A stretch of DNA of 10,485 nt, taken from positions 2,841-13,325 of the forward strand of contig JAAUYX010000045.1 of NCBI GenBank assembly GCA_014804905.1, in the 5' to 3' direction. Shown one piece after another: positions 1 to 7,910 of the stretch (its first letter is position 1; each line of letters starts with the position of its first letter). The stretch is from Desulfovibrio sp. Its GTDB lineage: Bacteria; Desulfobacterota; Desulfovibrionia; Desulfovibrionales; Desulfovibrionaceae. Below the pieces are notes generated by a model. The model had not been told where the DNA came from. It saw only the letters and a program-made list of their open reading frames with translations, and did not search any database. Made by a program: the position numbers and the translations under genes.

Positions 1-164
1 GGCTCGAGTCCATCGTGACCTTCAAGGTGCCCGAGGCCGACATCGACCTGCCGGCCTATGTCTGGACCGCGGGCGACGAGGCGCGCATCGCCTTCCGCAA
101 GGAGAACAAGAACCAGGCCATCCGCTTCATGAACGTCTCCAAGACGAGCATCTTCACCCGCTAG
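1..164 (+). CDS. C-terminal fragment of an unidentified protein
   Basis: An open frame enters from the left edge (first full codon at position 3) and ends at TAG 162-164, giving 53 visible residues. The codon use is typical of the neighbouring core genes (G/C at third positions), which supports real coding. The fragment is a charged, soluble-looking tail that alternates short hydrophobic strands with acidic and basic residues and ends in SKTSIFTR. That would suit a small beta domain at the end of a larger cytoplasmic protein. No family motif is visible and I do not assign a function. A strong hairpin directly after the stop suggests this is the last gene of its transcription unit. Confidence 0.75.
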   Translation, partial: LESIVTFKVPEADIDLPAYVWTAGDEARIAFRKENKNQAIRFMNVSKTSIFTR

Positions 165-174
165 TGATACACTC

Positions 175-207
175 CCGCGCGGGGCCGTGACCTGCGGCCC
201 CGCGCGG
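175..207 (+). terminator. GC-rich hairpin after the left-edge gene
   Basis: Positions 175-187 pair perfectly with 195-207 (13 bp, almost all G-C) around the 7-nt loop TGACCTG. It lies 10 nt after the stop codon. The following tract (CTTCCTTC) is pyrimidine-rich but has no long T run, so it is a strong stem with a weak tail. It most likely terminates the upstream gene. Confidence 0.65.
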
Positions 208-241
208 CCTTCCTTCACCTCAAAAGCCCGCAGGGAGGCGC

Positions 242-553
242 ATGAACAGCTACAAGCAGTCGCTCTATGCGGGTATGATCCGCATCCTCGCCAACGTGCT
301 GATGATAGGTGCGGTGTTCTTCGCCATGCGCCAGGCCGCGCAGCCTTCCGTGTGGCCTTCGGAAGCCGTGTTCTGCGCCTGGTTCTTCGGCATCACTATT
401 CCGGTCTGGGTGGCGGCCTATATCGTCACGCGCCGCATCCGGCGGCACTTCCCCGCAGAATTCGAGAGCCTCGTGGAACTGCCGCGCAAGGGCCCGCAGC
501 TCGTGCGCTGGCGCGTGCTCGACGAGGCTTCCCGCATGGCCCCGGCGCGCTGA
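242..553 (+). CDS. Small two-helix membrane protein, unknown function
   Basis: This 103-aa protein starts at an ATG preceded by a good ribosome site (AGGGAGG, ending about 4 nt before the start). Two hydrophobic segments are visible at about residues 9-29 and 42-63. The second is followed by a basic patch (TRRIRRHF), which predicts a hairpin with both ends in the cytoplasm. The C-terminal 35 residues are charged and soluble. Size and topology recall small auxiliary membrane subunits such as those encoded beside transporters, but no diagnostic motif is visible, so this is only a resemblance. The gene lies 16 nt upstream of a second membrane protein and is probably co-transcribed with it. Overlapping frames in this stretch are shadows of high GC. 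Confidence 0.75.
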   Translation: MNSYKQSLYAGMIRILANVLMIGAVFFAMRQAAQPSVWPSEAVFCAWFFGITIPVWVAAYIVTRRIRRHFPAEFESLVELPRKGPQLVRWRVLDEASRMAPAR

Positions 554-569
554 GGCCTGCTGCGGCTCC

Positions 570-1415
570 ATGCGCTCGCATTTCGACCCCCGGCTCTGGC
601 AGGCCGCCACGCTTGCGCGCACGCGTCAGCACGCGCTCGGGCTTGTGAGCGGCATCCTCCTCGCCGTGGCCCTGCTCGGGCTTTTTGACGGCCTTTTGGC
701 CGAAATGCGCGGCGGAACCAACCAGCTCGAGCTTTTGCCCGGCGAGTCCCTGACCCTATCCGGCCCGGCAGCGCTCAAGAATCCCGTCTCAAGCGACCTC
801 GTGGCGCGTCTGACGCCTCCGGATGCGCCCCTGCGCTTCAGCCTCGAGGGTTTTTTCACGGGTTACTGGTTCGGTAACGGCATGTGGCGCGGCGAAGTCA
901 TGGCCGCGCCCGATGCCGCGCCCGGCAGCTACGGGCTGCGCATCACCTTCAAGGGGGCCATAGGGCAGGCCCCGCAGGTCTATACCCTCCTCGTCCATGC
1001 CGATGCCGCGGCACGGCGCGAAGCCTCCCTTTCCTTCCTCCGGCGCTGGTTCGATATAAATCCCTTTGTGCTCGCGGCCCTTTGCGGGGGCGCAGGCGTC
1101 CTGCTCGGCGGCGCGACCTATGCCTTCGGCCGCCGCCATGTGCGGCTTTTGGCCGAACTCGGGTGCAGCGAAATTTACCGTGCGGGCCTTGCGGGCGAAA
1201 CGTGCCGCATCTGGTGCCTCGCGGCCAGGAGCGCCGCCCCGCGCCCCGGCACGGTGCGCATGGTGCTCGACCCCGCGGGCGCGGTCATCGGCGAGGCGCG
1301 CGTGGAGCAGTGGCGCAAGGGCAGCCTGGAATTGACCCTGCTGGACGCCGGGCCGCTTCCCGAGGGCAGCCTTGTCTGCCTGCGCCCGCCTTCGACAGTT
1401 GCGCAAAACAGGTAG
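570..1415 (+). CDS. Membrane protein with a large extracytoplasmic domain, unknown function
   Basis: The 281-aa protein has two predicted transmembrane helices, at about residues 22-45 and 163-187. They enclose an extracytoplasmic domain of about 115 residues rich in beta-type and glycine/proline motifs (for example LELLPGESLTLSGP and APGSYGLRITFKG). A cytoplasmic tail of about 90 residues follows (190-281). ATG 570 is chosen because it follows the previous stop by 16 nt and gives a sensible N-terminus just before the first helix. The frame stays open further upstream, but that part overlaps the 103-aa gene. The ribosome site is poor (GAGG at 552-555, about 14 nt away), consistent with translational coupling. 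I recognise no family. The alternating strand pattern could be an Ig-like or carbohydrate-binding fold, which is speculation. Confidence 0.7.
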   Translation: MRSHFDPRLWQAATLARTRQHALGLVSGILLAVALLGLFDGLLAEMRGGTNQLELLPGESLTLSGPAALKNPVSSDLVARLTPPDAPLRFSLEGFFTGYWFGNGMWRGEVMAAPDAAPGSYGLRITFKGAIGQAPQVYTLLVHADAAARREASLSFLRRWFDINPFVLAALCGGAGVLLGGATYAFGRRHVRLLAELGCSEIYRAGLAGETCRIWCLAARSAAPRPGTVRMVLDPAGAVIGEARVEQWRKGSLELTLLDAGPLPEGSLVCLRPPSTVAQNR

Positions 1416-1426
1416 TTTTTGGGGAG

Positions 1427-1443
1427 GCGGGGCGGAGCCCCGC
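1427..1443 (+). terminator. Short hairpin after the membrane-protein pair
   Basis: A perfect 7-bp stem (GCGGGGC with GCCCCGC) closes a GGA loop, 11 nt after the stop at 1415. A run of five T's lies before the stem rather than after it, so it is a better candidate terminator for transcription coming from the right. As a + strand terminator it has only a weak tail (ATCTTCC). Confidence 0.4.
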
Positions 1444-1493
1444 ATCTTCCTGCCCTACTCTTGCCCGTTCCCGCCTCGCCAGCCCTCGCGGCC

Positions 1494-1522
1494 TTGCCCG
1501 GCGCGGCGGCATGGGCTATGCT
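1494..1522 (+). promoter_or_regulatory. Possible sigma-70-type promoter for the YchJ-like gene
   Basis: TTGCCC (1494-1499) is followed, after exactly 17 bp, by TATGCT (1517-1522). The second box matches the -10 consensus at 4 of 6 positions and sits in a locally AT-richer patch. The start codon lies about 38 nt beyond the predicted transcription start. It is the only candidate in this gap, but chance matches are easy in such short boxes. Confidence 0.35.
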
Positions 1523-1566
1523 TTTGGAGCCGGCGGAGTGCCGGCTTCAAACCCAAGGCGGTCCCC

Positions 1567-2142
1567 ATGTCCCGCGCCCGGAGTGCGTCCCCGGCTTCTG
1601 CCCCTGTCACATCCGCGCCCGCGCAGCCTGCGCCGGGCGAGTCCTGTCCCTGCGGCAGCGGCAAGGACTTTGCCGCGTGCTGCGGCCCCTATCTCGGCGG
1701 CGAGGCGTGGCCGGAGGCGGCCGAGGCGCTCATGCGCTCACGCTATACGGCCTATGCGCTCGGCAACTATGACTGGCTCGTGGCGAGCACACATCCCTCC
1801 ACCAGATCGGAGGTGAGCGCGGAGGCGCTGGCGGAGCAATGCAAGGGCGTGCGCTGGCTCAGGCTGGATGTGGACAAATGCGCGGACGCGCCGGAGCCGG
1901 ACGGCGCTGACATGGTGGAATTTCACGCCCTCTACGAGCTCGACGGCGTGGTGCGCCAACTTGGGGAGCGCAGCGCCTTTATGCGCGACGAGGGCAGGCT
2001 CTATTATGTGGACGGCACCGCGCTCCGGCCCGCGGCCTACAGACGCGAGGCCCCCAAGGTGGGCAGGAACGACCCGTGCCCCTGCGGCAGCGGCAAGAAA
2101 TACAAGAAATGCTGCGGCCGCGGCGGAAGCGACGCGGCATGA
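1567..2142 (+). CDS. YchJ/UPF0225-family protein with two SEC-C motifs
   Basis: This 191-aa protein has the architecture of E. coli YchJ. An N-terminal SEC-C zinc motif (C27-P-C29-G-S-G...C38-C39) comes first. An NTF2-like middle domain follows, with the family signature LMRSRYTAYALGNYDWL at about 55-71 and a conserved YYVDGT at 146-151. A second SEC-C motif follows the family hallmark GRNDPCPCGSGKKYKKCC at about 166-183. SEC-C motifs bind zinc and, in SecA, mediate contact with SecB and ribosomes. The function of the whole family is not established. ATG 1567 follows AAGGCGG at 1554-1560. The frame is open further upstream without a better start. The first 22 residues are an Ala/Ser/Pro-rich extension compared with E. 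coli YchJ, so a slightly later start is conceivable. The stop overlaps the next start (ATGA). Confidence 0.93.
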   Translation: MSRARSASPASAPVTSAPAQPAPGESCPCGSGKDFAACCGPYLGGEAWPEAAEALMRSRYTAYALGNYDWLVASTHPSTRSEVSAEALAEQCKGVRWLRLDVDKCADAPEPDGADMVEFHALYELDGVVRQLGERSAFMRDEGRLYYVDGTALRPAAYRREAPKVGRNDPCPCGSGKKYKKCCGRGGSDAA

Positions 2143-2579
2143 GGGAGCGCACGCCCCTGCGCAGCGCGGCTCTGGCGGCGCGGCGTTTTTGCCTTGACTG
2201 CCAGGGCGCGTCACCCGGCGCGGTGCGCGGTTGCGCGGATACGGGATGCCCGCTCTGGGAGTGGCGGCTGCCGCCCGCTGGCCGCGAGACGCCGGGAGAT
2301 GCCGGCGCTTGCAGCGTCACGGCGCGGGCCGTCCTCCGGGCCATCCGGCGGCAATGCGTGACGTGCGCGGGCAGCCGCGGCGATGTGCGGGCCTGCGCCG
2401 CGCGCGAGGATTGCGCGCTCTGGTCCTACCGTTTCGGTGTGCGGCCGCGCACCTACAGGGAGGTGCGGCGGCGCTTTTTCGCGCCGCGCGAGCTCGACCT
2501 GCCGCTGGCTCCGGCCCAGCCGGCCGGGACAGAAGATTTTTTGCGGGCGCCTGCGCCCGTGCCGACGGTGAAGGCCTGA
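2139..2579 (+). CDS. Small protein with a duplicated four-cysteine motif, unknown function
   Basis: The 146-aa protein begins at ATG 2139, overlapping the stop of the YchJ-like gene by 4 nt, so the two are translationally coupled. It carries two similar cysteine units: C18-x2-C21-x10-C32-x4-C37 followed by PLWEWR, and C73-x2-C76-x9-C86-x5-C92 followed by ALWSYRFG. The spacing suggests two treble-clef-like zinc sites arising from an internal duplication. From memory, single units of this kind (CxxC...C...CxLxxFRxG) occur in small phage and bacterial proteins of unknown role, but I cannot name a family. The remainder is arginine-rich (for example VRPRTYREVRRRFF), which would suit nucleic-acid contact; that is inference. 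Pairing with another zinc-motif protein may point to a shared process. Confidence 0.75.
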   Translation: MRERTPLRSAALAARRFCLDCQGASPGAVRGCADTGCPLWEWRLPPAGRETPGDAGACSVTARAVLRAIRRQCVTCAGSRGDVRACAAREDCALWSYRFGVRPRTYREVRRRFFAPRELDLPLAPAQPAGTEDFLRAPAPVPTVKA

Positions 2580-2625
2580 CCACAAAAGGGGAAAATTCCT
2601 GCAAAAACTGTGTGAGGAGGTAGCC

Positions 2626-3981
2626 ATGACAGCGGAAAACGGCTCCACCAGTTATCTTGAATGGTCCCGCGCCTGGACGGGGCGTATGCCCGCCTCCGGC
2701 GCGGCGCTTGCGGCGCGCGCGCCCGAGCTGGCCGAGCGCCTGCGCGCAGGCGTGTCCGCGGGCGAGATGCCCTTCCTGAACATGCCCTATCGCGAGCGCC
2801 TGGAAGAGGCCCTGCCGCCCCTGCTCGCCAAACTCAAGCCTTTCCGGCACATGCTGGTGCTCGGCATCGGCGGCTCGGCGCTCGGCGCGCGCGCCATGCA
2901 GAAGGCCTTTGCGCCGGGGCAGGACGGCCCGGACTATGCGGGCCCGTGGCTCTGGATTGCGGACAATGTCTGCGCGAGCCAGTTCGAGGCCCTGCTCGGC
3001 AAGCTCCCGCCCAAGGAAACGGTGGTGGTGTGCATCAGCAAGTCGGGCGGCACCATCGAGACGCTGGCGCAGTATTTCCTTGTGCGCGCGTGGCTCCAGA
3101 AGGCGCTCGGCGACGACTGGCAGAAGCACATGGTGGTCGTCACGGACCAGCAGAAGGGCTATCTGCGCAAGGAGGCCACGGAAAAGGCGCTGGACGCGCT
3201 CGAAGTGCCGGACTATCTGGGCGGCCGCTATTCGGCGCTCTCGGCCGTGGGCCTCTTGCCCGCGGGCTTCATCGGCATCGACTGGCAGGCCCTGCTCAGG
3301 GGCGCGGCCTCGGTGGCCCGGCCGCTCCTCGCGGACCCGGCGAGCATCGCGCAGCATCCCTCCTTCTCGCTCGCCTGCTGGGCGCGCGAACTGGAGGAGC
3401 ATGACTACGGCCAGCTCATTTTCTTCTGCTACATCCCGCAGTGGGCGGCCTACGGCCAGTGGTTCGCGCAGCTCTGGGCCGAAAGCCTCGGCAAGGACGG
3501 CAAGGGGAGCCTCCCCGTGCCGGCCACGGGCGTGACCGACCAGCATTCCGTGAACCAGATGTTTCTCGACGGGCCGCGCAACAAGGGCTGCCTCTTCCTT
3601 ACGGGCGAGCAGCCGCGCTCGGGCCGCAGCTTCGGGCAGGACCTGCCCGAGCAGTGGGCGTGGCTGCGCGGCAAGGCCTTCGACACCCTGCTCGACGCCG
3701 AGGCCCTGGGCACGCGCATGGCGCTTTGCAAGAGCGGCGTGCCGCTCGTGAACGTGCATATGGGGAGCCTCGACGAATTCGCGGCCGGCTCGCTGATGAT
3801 GCTCCTCGAGGCGGCCACCATCTTCACGGGCTGGCTTATGGGCATCAACCCGGTGGACCAGCCCGCGGTGGAGCTCGGCAAGCGCATCGCCAACACGCGC
3901 CTGGGCGCGCCGGGCTATGCCGAGGAGGCCGCGGACCTCGCCGCCTTCCTCGCCGTGCCCGCGCAGAAACAGGCGTTCTAG
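2626..3981 (+). CDS. pgi: Glucose-6-phosphate isomerase
   Basis: This cytoplasmic enzyme interconverts glucose-6-phosphate and fructose-6-phosphate in glycolysis and gluconeogenesis. At 451 aa it is of the short bacterial type. Visible family features are the N-terminal SIS-domain phosphate loop GIGGSALGARAM (about 80-91), the second sugar-phosphate loop ISKSGGTIET (137-146), the PGI signature DYLGGRYSALSAVG (196-209), the catalytic-glutamate segment WAESLGKDGKG (E286), the catalytic His region TDQHSVNQ (H308), and the C-terminal signature NPVDQPAVELGK (408-419) with the conserved Lys419. ATG 2626 follows a strong AGGAGG site at 2615-2620. The gene is complete with no frame break. It lies only 3 nt from the histidine kinase gene, which suggests co-transcription even though the products have no obvious functional link. 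Confidence 0.97.
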   Translation: MTAENGSTSYLEWSRAWTGRMPASGAALAARAPELAERLRAGVSAGEMPFLNMPYRERLEEALPPLLAKLKPFRHMLVLGIGGSALGARAMQKAFAPGQDGPDYAGPWLWIADNVCASQFEALLGKLPPKETVVVCISKSGGTIETLAQYFLVRAWLQKALGDDWQKHMVVVTDQQKGYLRKEATEKALDALEVPDYLGGRYSALSAVGLLPAGFIGIDWQALLRGAASVARPLLADPASIAQHPSFSLACWARELEEHDYGQLIFFCYIPQWAAYGQWFAQLWAESLGKDGKGSLPVPATGVTDQHSVNQMFLDGPRNKGCLFLTGEQPRSGRSFGQDLPEQWAWLRGKAFDTLLDAEALGTRMALCKSGVPLVNVHMGSLDEFAAGSLMMLLEAATIFTGWLMGINPVDQPAVELGKRIANTRLGAPGYAEEAADLAAFLAVPAQKQAF

Positions 3982-3984
3982 GCC

Positions 3985-5575
3985 GTGAGCGCGCCCCAGG
4001 CCGGGCAGAAGGCGGACGAAGCCGCCAAGGAGGATGCGGAGCGCCGCGTGGCGCAGGAGGCGGAGCGCCTGCCCCTGAGCTACGCGCGCACGCTCTCCTG
4101 GCTGTCGCTGCTCGTCATCCTGCTCTCGAGCCTGGGGCTGTCCTTCTTTATTTCGAGCTCGGTGCGCGAGACCCTCTTGCGCCGGCAGGAGGATTTCGCG
4201 CGCCAGCTCGTGGAAAACCTCAACAGCCAGATTTACCGCCGCTTCGCGCTGCCCACCATCATGGCCAACGGGCGCATCGCGCTGCGCCAGCCCACGCAGT
4301 ACGAGCATCTTGACCGCGTGGTGCGCTCGGTCATCGAGGGCCTCCCCGTGGAGAAGCTGCGCATCTATGACTTCACGCGGCGAGTGGCCTATTCCAGCGA
4401 CAAGGCGGACCAGGGCCGCGCGGGCCTCGCGCCCGCCAATGTGGACGCGGTGCTCGACGGCTCCACCGTGAGCTCGGAAATCGTCTCCAGCATCCCGGCG
4501 TGGCAGGCGCCTTTCCGCGTGCCGCTCAAGGAGGGCACCTTCGTCCTCCGGGTGCTCTATCCGCTGCGGGGCGAGCCCATGGGGCCGGAGCACAAGGTCC
4601 CGGTCATGGGGGCGCTGGAGCTCACGCAGGACATCACGGACGATTACGAGCGCGTGCTCGCCTTCCAGGGAATCATCGTGGTCATGTGCCTGCTCTCGTC
4701 CGTGCTGCTCTTCGGGGTCTTGCACCTGCTCATCCAGCGGGCCGAGCGCGTGCTCGCCGAGCGGATGCAGAAGAACCGCCAGCTTGAGAACGAGCTCCAC
4801 AGCAACGAGCGCCTCGTCAGCATGGGTCGCGTGGTGGCGAGCATCGCCCACGAGATACGCAACCCGCTCGGCATCATCCGCTCCAGCGCGGAGCTCTTGC
4901 AGCGGCGCACAGCCGGGGCGGACAAGGGCACGGCGCGCATCCTCGGGGCCATCTATGACGAGGCCGTGCGCCTCTCGCAAACGGTCAACGACTTTCTCGA
5001 CTACGCTCGGCCGCGCAAGCCGCGCGAGGACGTGGTGGATGTGGACCTCGTGCTGGACCAGGCCCTCGCCTTTCTGGAAGGGGAGTTCAGCCGCAAGGGC
5101 GTCAGCGTGGAGCGCGAGCTCGAGCCCGGCCTTTTCGTGCGCGGCGACAAGGATTTGCTGTACCGCGCCTTTTACAATATCCTTGTCAACGGGCAGCAGG
5201 CGCTGGACGGGCCGGGCATCATCCGCGTGAGCGGGCGCCATGCCGAGGCCTCGGCCGGCGGGGCCCCCGGAGCGATTGGAGCGCCCGCAGCGGCCGAAAC
5301 CGCGCCCGGACAGCCCCCGGAGCCCTTGGTGGAGCTGGAATTTCTCGATTCCGGGCCCGGTTTCGACCCGGCCTCCCTGTCCAGCCTGCTGGACCCCTTC
5401 TTCACCACCAAGGAGGGGGGCACGGGCCTGGGGCTGCCCATCGTGCAGTCCATCGTGGTGGGCCACGGCGGGCGCATCGAGCTTGAAAACGGCGCGGAGG
5501 GCGGCGCGCTCGTGCGGGTGATCCTGCCTGGAGCGGCGATACAGGCCGAGCCCGACCATCAAAGAGAGACGCGGC

Positions 5576-5583
<8 letters not shown>
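3985..5583 (+). CDS. Membrane-bound sensor histidine kinase
   Basis: This is the 532-aa sensor of the two-component pair. Helix TM1 lies at about residues 39-58 and TM2 at about 227-250, bracketing a periplasmic sensor domain of about 168 residues with a Cache/PAS-like strand pattern (LRIYDFTRRVAYSSD at 125-139). After TM2 comes a helical linker (251-275) without a clear HAMP domain. The HisKA domain follows, with H-box ASIAHEIRNPLG (His289). The HATPase_c domain has N-box FYNILVNGQQA (N402), G1 box DSGPGF (455-460), F-box PFFTT and G2 box GTGLG (479-483). An Ala/Gly/Pro-rich insert of about 33 residues (418-450) interrupts the ATPase domain. GTG 3985 has no clear ribosome site but is 3 nt after pgi. 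An in-frame GTG at 4048, 14 nt after AAGGAGG (4027-4033), is an alternative. The sensed signal is unknown. Confidence 0.93.
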
Positions 5584-6955
<1,372 letters not shown>

Positions 6956-6966
6956 GGCATTTTCGT

Positions 6967-6995
6967 TGGAAATTTTCCCATTTCCGGCCATAATG
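6967..6995 (+). promoter_or_regulatory. Sigma-70-type promoter for the cytochrome c3 gene
   Basis: TTGGAA (6967-6972) and CATAAT (6990-6995) are separated by exactly 17 bp. They match 4 of 6 and 5 of 6 consensus positions and sit in a conspicuously AT-rich patch inside very GC-rich DNA. Transcription would start near 7002, giving a leader of about 95 nt. This argues that the cytochrome gene is transcribed independently of the upstream two-component operon. Confidence 0.65.
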
Positions 6996-7096
6996 GGCGC
7001 CGGACGGCCTGACAAAATTTCCTGCCCGACTGCCCGGGCCCGTGCGTGGCCGCGGAGCGCCCCGGCGCGCCGAAACCCTCTAGCCGAGGAGCGAAG

Positions 7097-7534
7097 ATGA
7101 AATCTTTCTGCGTGGCGCTCTGCGCCCTTTTTCTCGTGCTCGGAGCCGTGGCTCCGGCCGCGCACGCGAAGAACCTGCTGGACCTGGGCGAGCCCATGGA
7201 GCTCAAGGCGGGCAAGTCCCCGCGGATGTATGTGACCTTCAACCACAGCTCGCACAAGAAGGTCGCCTGCCGCACCTGTCACCACGAAGGGCTGCCCGGC
7301 AACCGCTACGCCGCCTGCACCAACGAGGAGTGCCATTCCCTCGCCGGGCCCTCCGAGCGCGACCCCATGAGCGTCTACATGGCCTACCACGCGCCGGACA
7401 CGGACCGCTCCTGCTACGGCTGCCACAAGAAGCTCGCGGGCAAGTACCCCAATTTCAAGGGCTGCCAGCCCTGCCACATGACCCCGCAGGGCAAGAAGCT
7501 GGCCGCGGAAAAGGCCGGGGCGACCAAGAAGTAG
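7097..7534 (+). CDS. Periplasmic tetrahaem cytochrome c3 (class III)
   Basis: The 145-aa precursor has a clear signal peptide (MKSF, hydrophobic core, cleavage predicted after AHA at residue 24), leaving a mature protein of about 121 residues, normal for cytochrome c3. Four haem attachment sites are visible: CRTCH, CTNEECH (the CxxxxCH form typical of haem 2), CYGCH and CQPCH. Extra histidines sit where class III cytochromes supply axial ligands (FNHSSH, the second His of CHH, and AYHAPD). In Desulfovibrio these proteins shuttle electrons between periplasmic hydrogenases or formate dehydrogenases and membrane complexes. Haem 4 here uses CxxCH, whereas D. vulgaris c3 uses CxxxxCH. The lysine-rich C-terminus would aid docking to redox partners (inference). 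The start is supported by GAGGAG at 7086-7091. A hairpin follows the stop. Which c3 subtype this is cannot be settled by eye. Confidence 0.94.
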   Translation: MKSFCVALCALFLVLGAVAPAAHAKNLLDLGEPMELKAGKSPRMYVTFNHSSHKKVACRTCHHEGLPGNRYAACTNEECHSLAGPSERDPMSVYMAYHAPDTDRSCYGCHKKLAGKYPNFKGCQPCHMTPQGKKLAAEKAGATKK

Positions 7535-7550
7535 GCGCGGCATTCGGACG

Positions 7551-7574
7551 GGGGCGCCGGAATTCCGGGGCCCC
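7551..7574 (+). terminator. Hairpin after the cytochrome c3 gene
   Basis: Positions 7551-7560 (GGGGCGCCGG) pair with 7565-7574 (CCGGGGCCCC) around an AATT loop. This gives 9 G-C pairs and one G-G mismatch. It begins 17 nt after the stop and has no T tail, so termination efficiency is uncertain. It also marks the boundary between the core genes and the lower-GC accessory segment. Confidence 0.5.
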
Positions 7575-7667
7575 GGCGGATTGGCGCACATAGTGGCGAG
7601 CGATAGGGCTTAATGGATCGTGCTCTTTCAGTGTAGGGGGCTTTCCTGTCTGCGGGCTTTGGAGGCC

Positions 7668-7696
7668 TTGTCAGAATATTCTGTTAGGTATATATA
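7668..7696 (+). promoter_or_regulatory. Promoter with internal palindromic operator
   Basis: TTGTCA (7668-7673, 5 of 6 to the -35 consensus) is followed after 17 bp by TATATA (7691-7696) inside the AT run GTATATATATAAATTT. Start of transcription is predicted near 7703. A perfect 12-bp palindrome, CAGAATATTCTG (7672-7683), overlaps the end of the -35 box and fills the first part of the spacer. A repressor bound there would block polymerase. No local candidate for the DNA-binding protein is evident. Confidence 0.6.
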
Positions 7697-7702
7697 TAAA
7701 TT

Positions 7703-7860
7703 TCTAGTTGACCACAAGGAGAAGCAGGCATACACGACACGGCAAAGTCGGTGCGGCCTGACCCGGGGCAAGCTGCTTCTCCACCAGACCAGGGAATTCG
7801 CGGGCCTTGCCACGCCGCATGGGAGCTGTTCACGCGCGGGCGGCGCGTGGACGTTTTTTT
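7703..7860 (+). ncRNA. Putative structured small RNA or attenuated leader RNA
   Basis: The stretch between a good promoter (7668-7696) and a strong intrinsic terminator (7828-7860) would give an RNA of about 158 nt with no convincing reading frame. A perfect 10-bp inverted repeat, GGAGAAGCAG (7718-7727) with CTGCTTCTCC (7773-7782), closes a 45-nt loop containing a smaller hairpin (7735-7738 with 7747-7750). An alternative, crossing pairing is possible: GTGCGGC (7751-7757) with GCCGCAT (7814-7820), plus GGCAAG (7767-7772) with CTTGCC (7806-7811). That would form either a pseudoknot or a switch. I do not recognise a known riboswitch, 6S RNA or retron RNA. The two-gene module starts 50 nt after the terminator without its own visible promoter, so read-through control is plausible. 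The 5' end is inferred from the promoter boxes. Confidence 0.5.
7828..7860 (+). terminator. Intrinsic terminator with seven-T tail
   Basis: GTTCACGCGC (7828-7837) pairs with GCGCGTGGAC (7843-7852), 10 bp with one G-T wobble, around the loop GGGCG. After one G come seven T's (7854-7860). It is the best intrinsic terminator in the window and lies between a promoter and the start of the accessory gene pair. A second hairpin (7863-7869 with 7877-7883) follows immediately. Confidence 0.8.
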
Positions 7861-7910
7861 GGCCGGCACGGCCCGGGTGCTGGACTCTCAACATCGGCAA
7901 GACACTCCCT

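Noticed and set aside
309..569. Longer N-terminus for the 281-aa membrane protein
   Set aside because: It would overlap most of the well-supported 103-aa gene, and its Arg/Ser-rich residues look like an out-of-frame shadow.
4034..4036. ATG right after AAGGAGG (4027-4033) as the kinase start
   Set aside because: It is out of frame with the kinase and too close to the ribosome site. The in-frame candidates are GTG 3985 and GTG 4048.
7718..7786. tRNA-like feature: GGAGAAG ... CTTCTCC followed by ACCA
   Set aside because: The ends mimic an acceptor stem plus CCA, but no T-arm (5-bp stem with a 7-nt TTC-type loop) or anticodon arm fits inside. The pairing continues to 10 bp as a plain inverted repeat.
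7620..7910. In-frame upstream extension of the 152-aa accessory protein
   Set aside because: It would translate through the promoter boxes, the long inverted repeat and the T7 terminator, and the residues look random. ATG 7911 or 7920 is far more likely.
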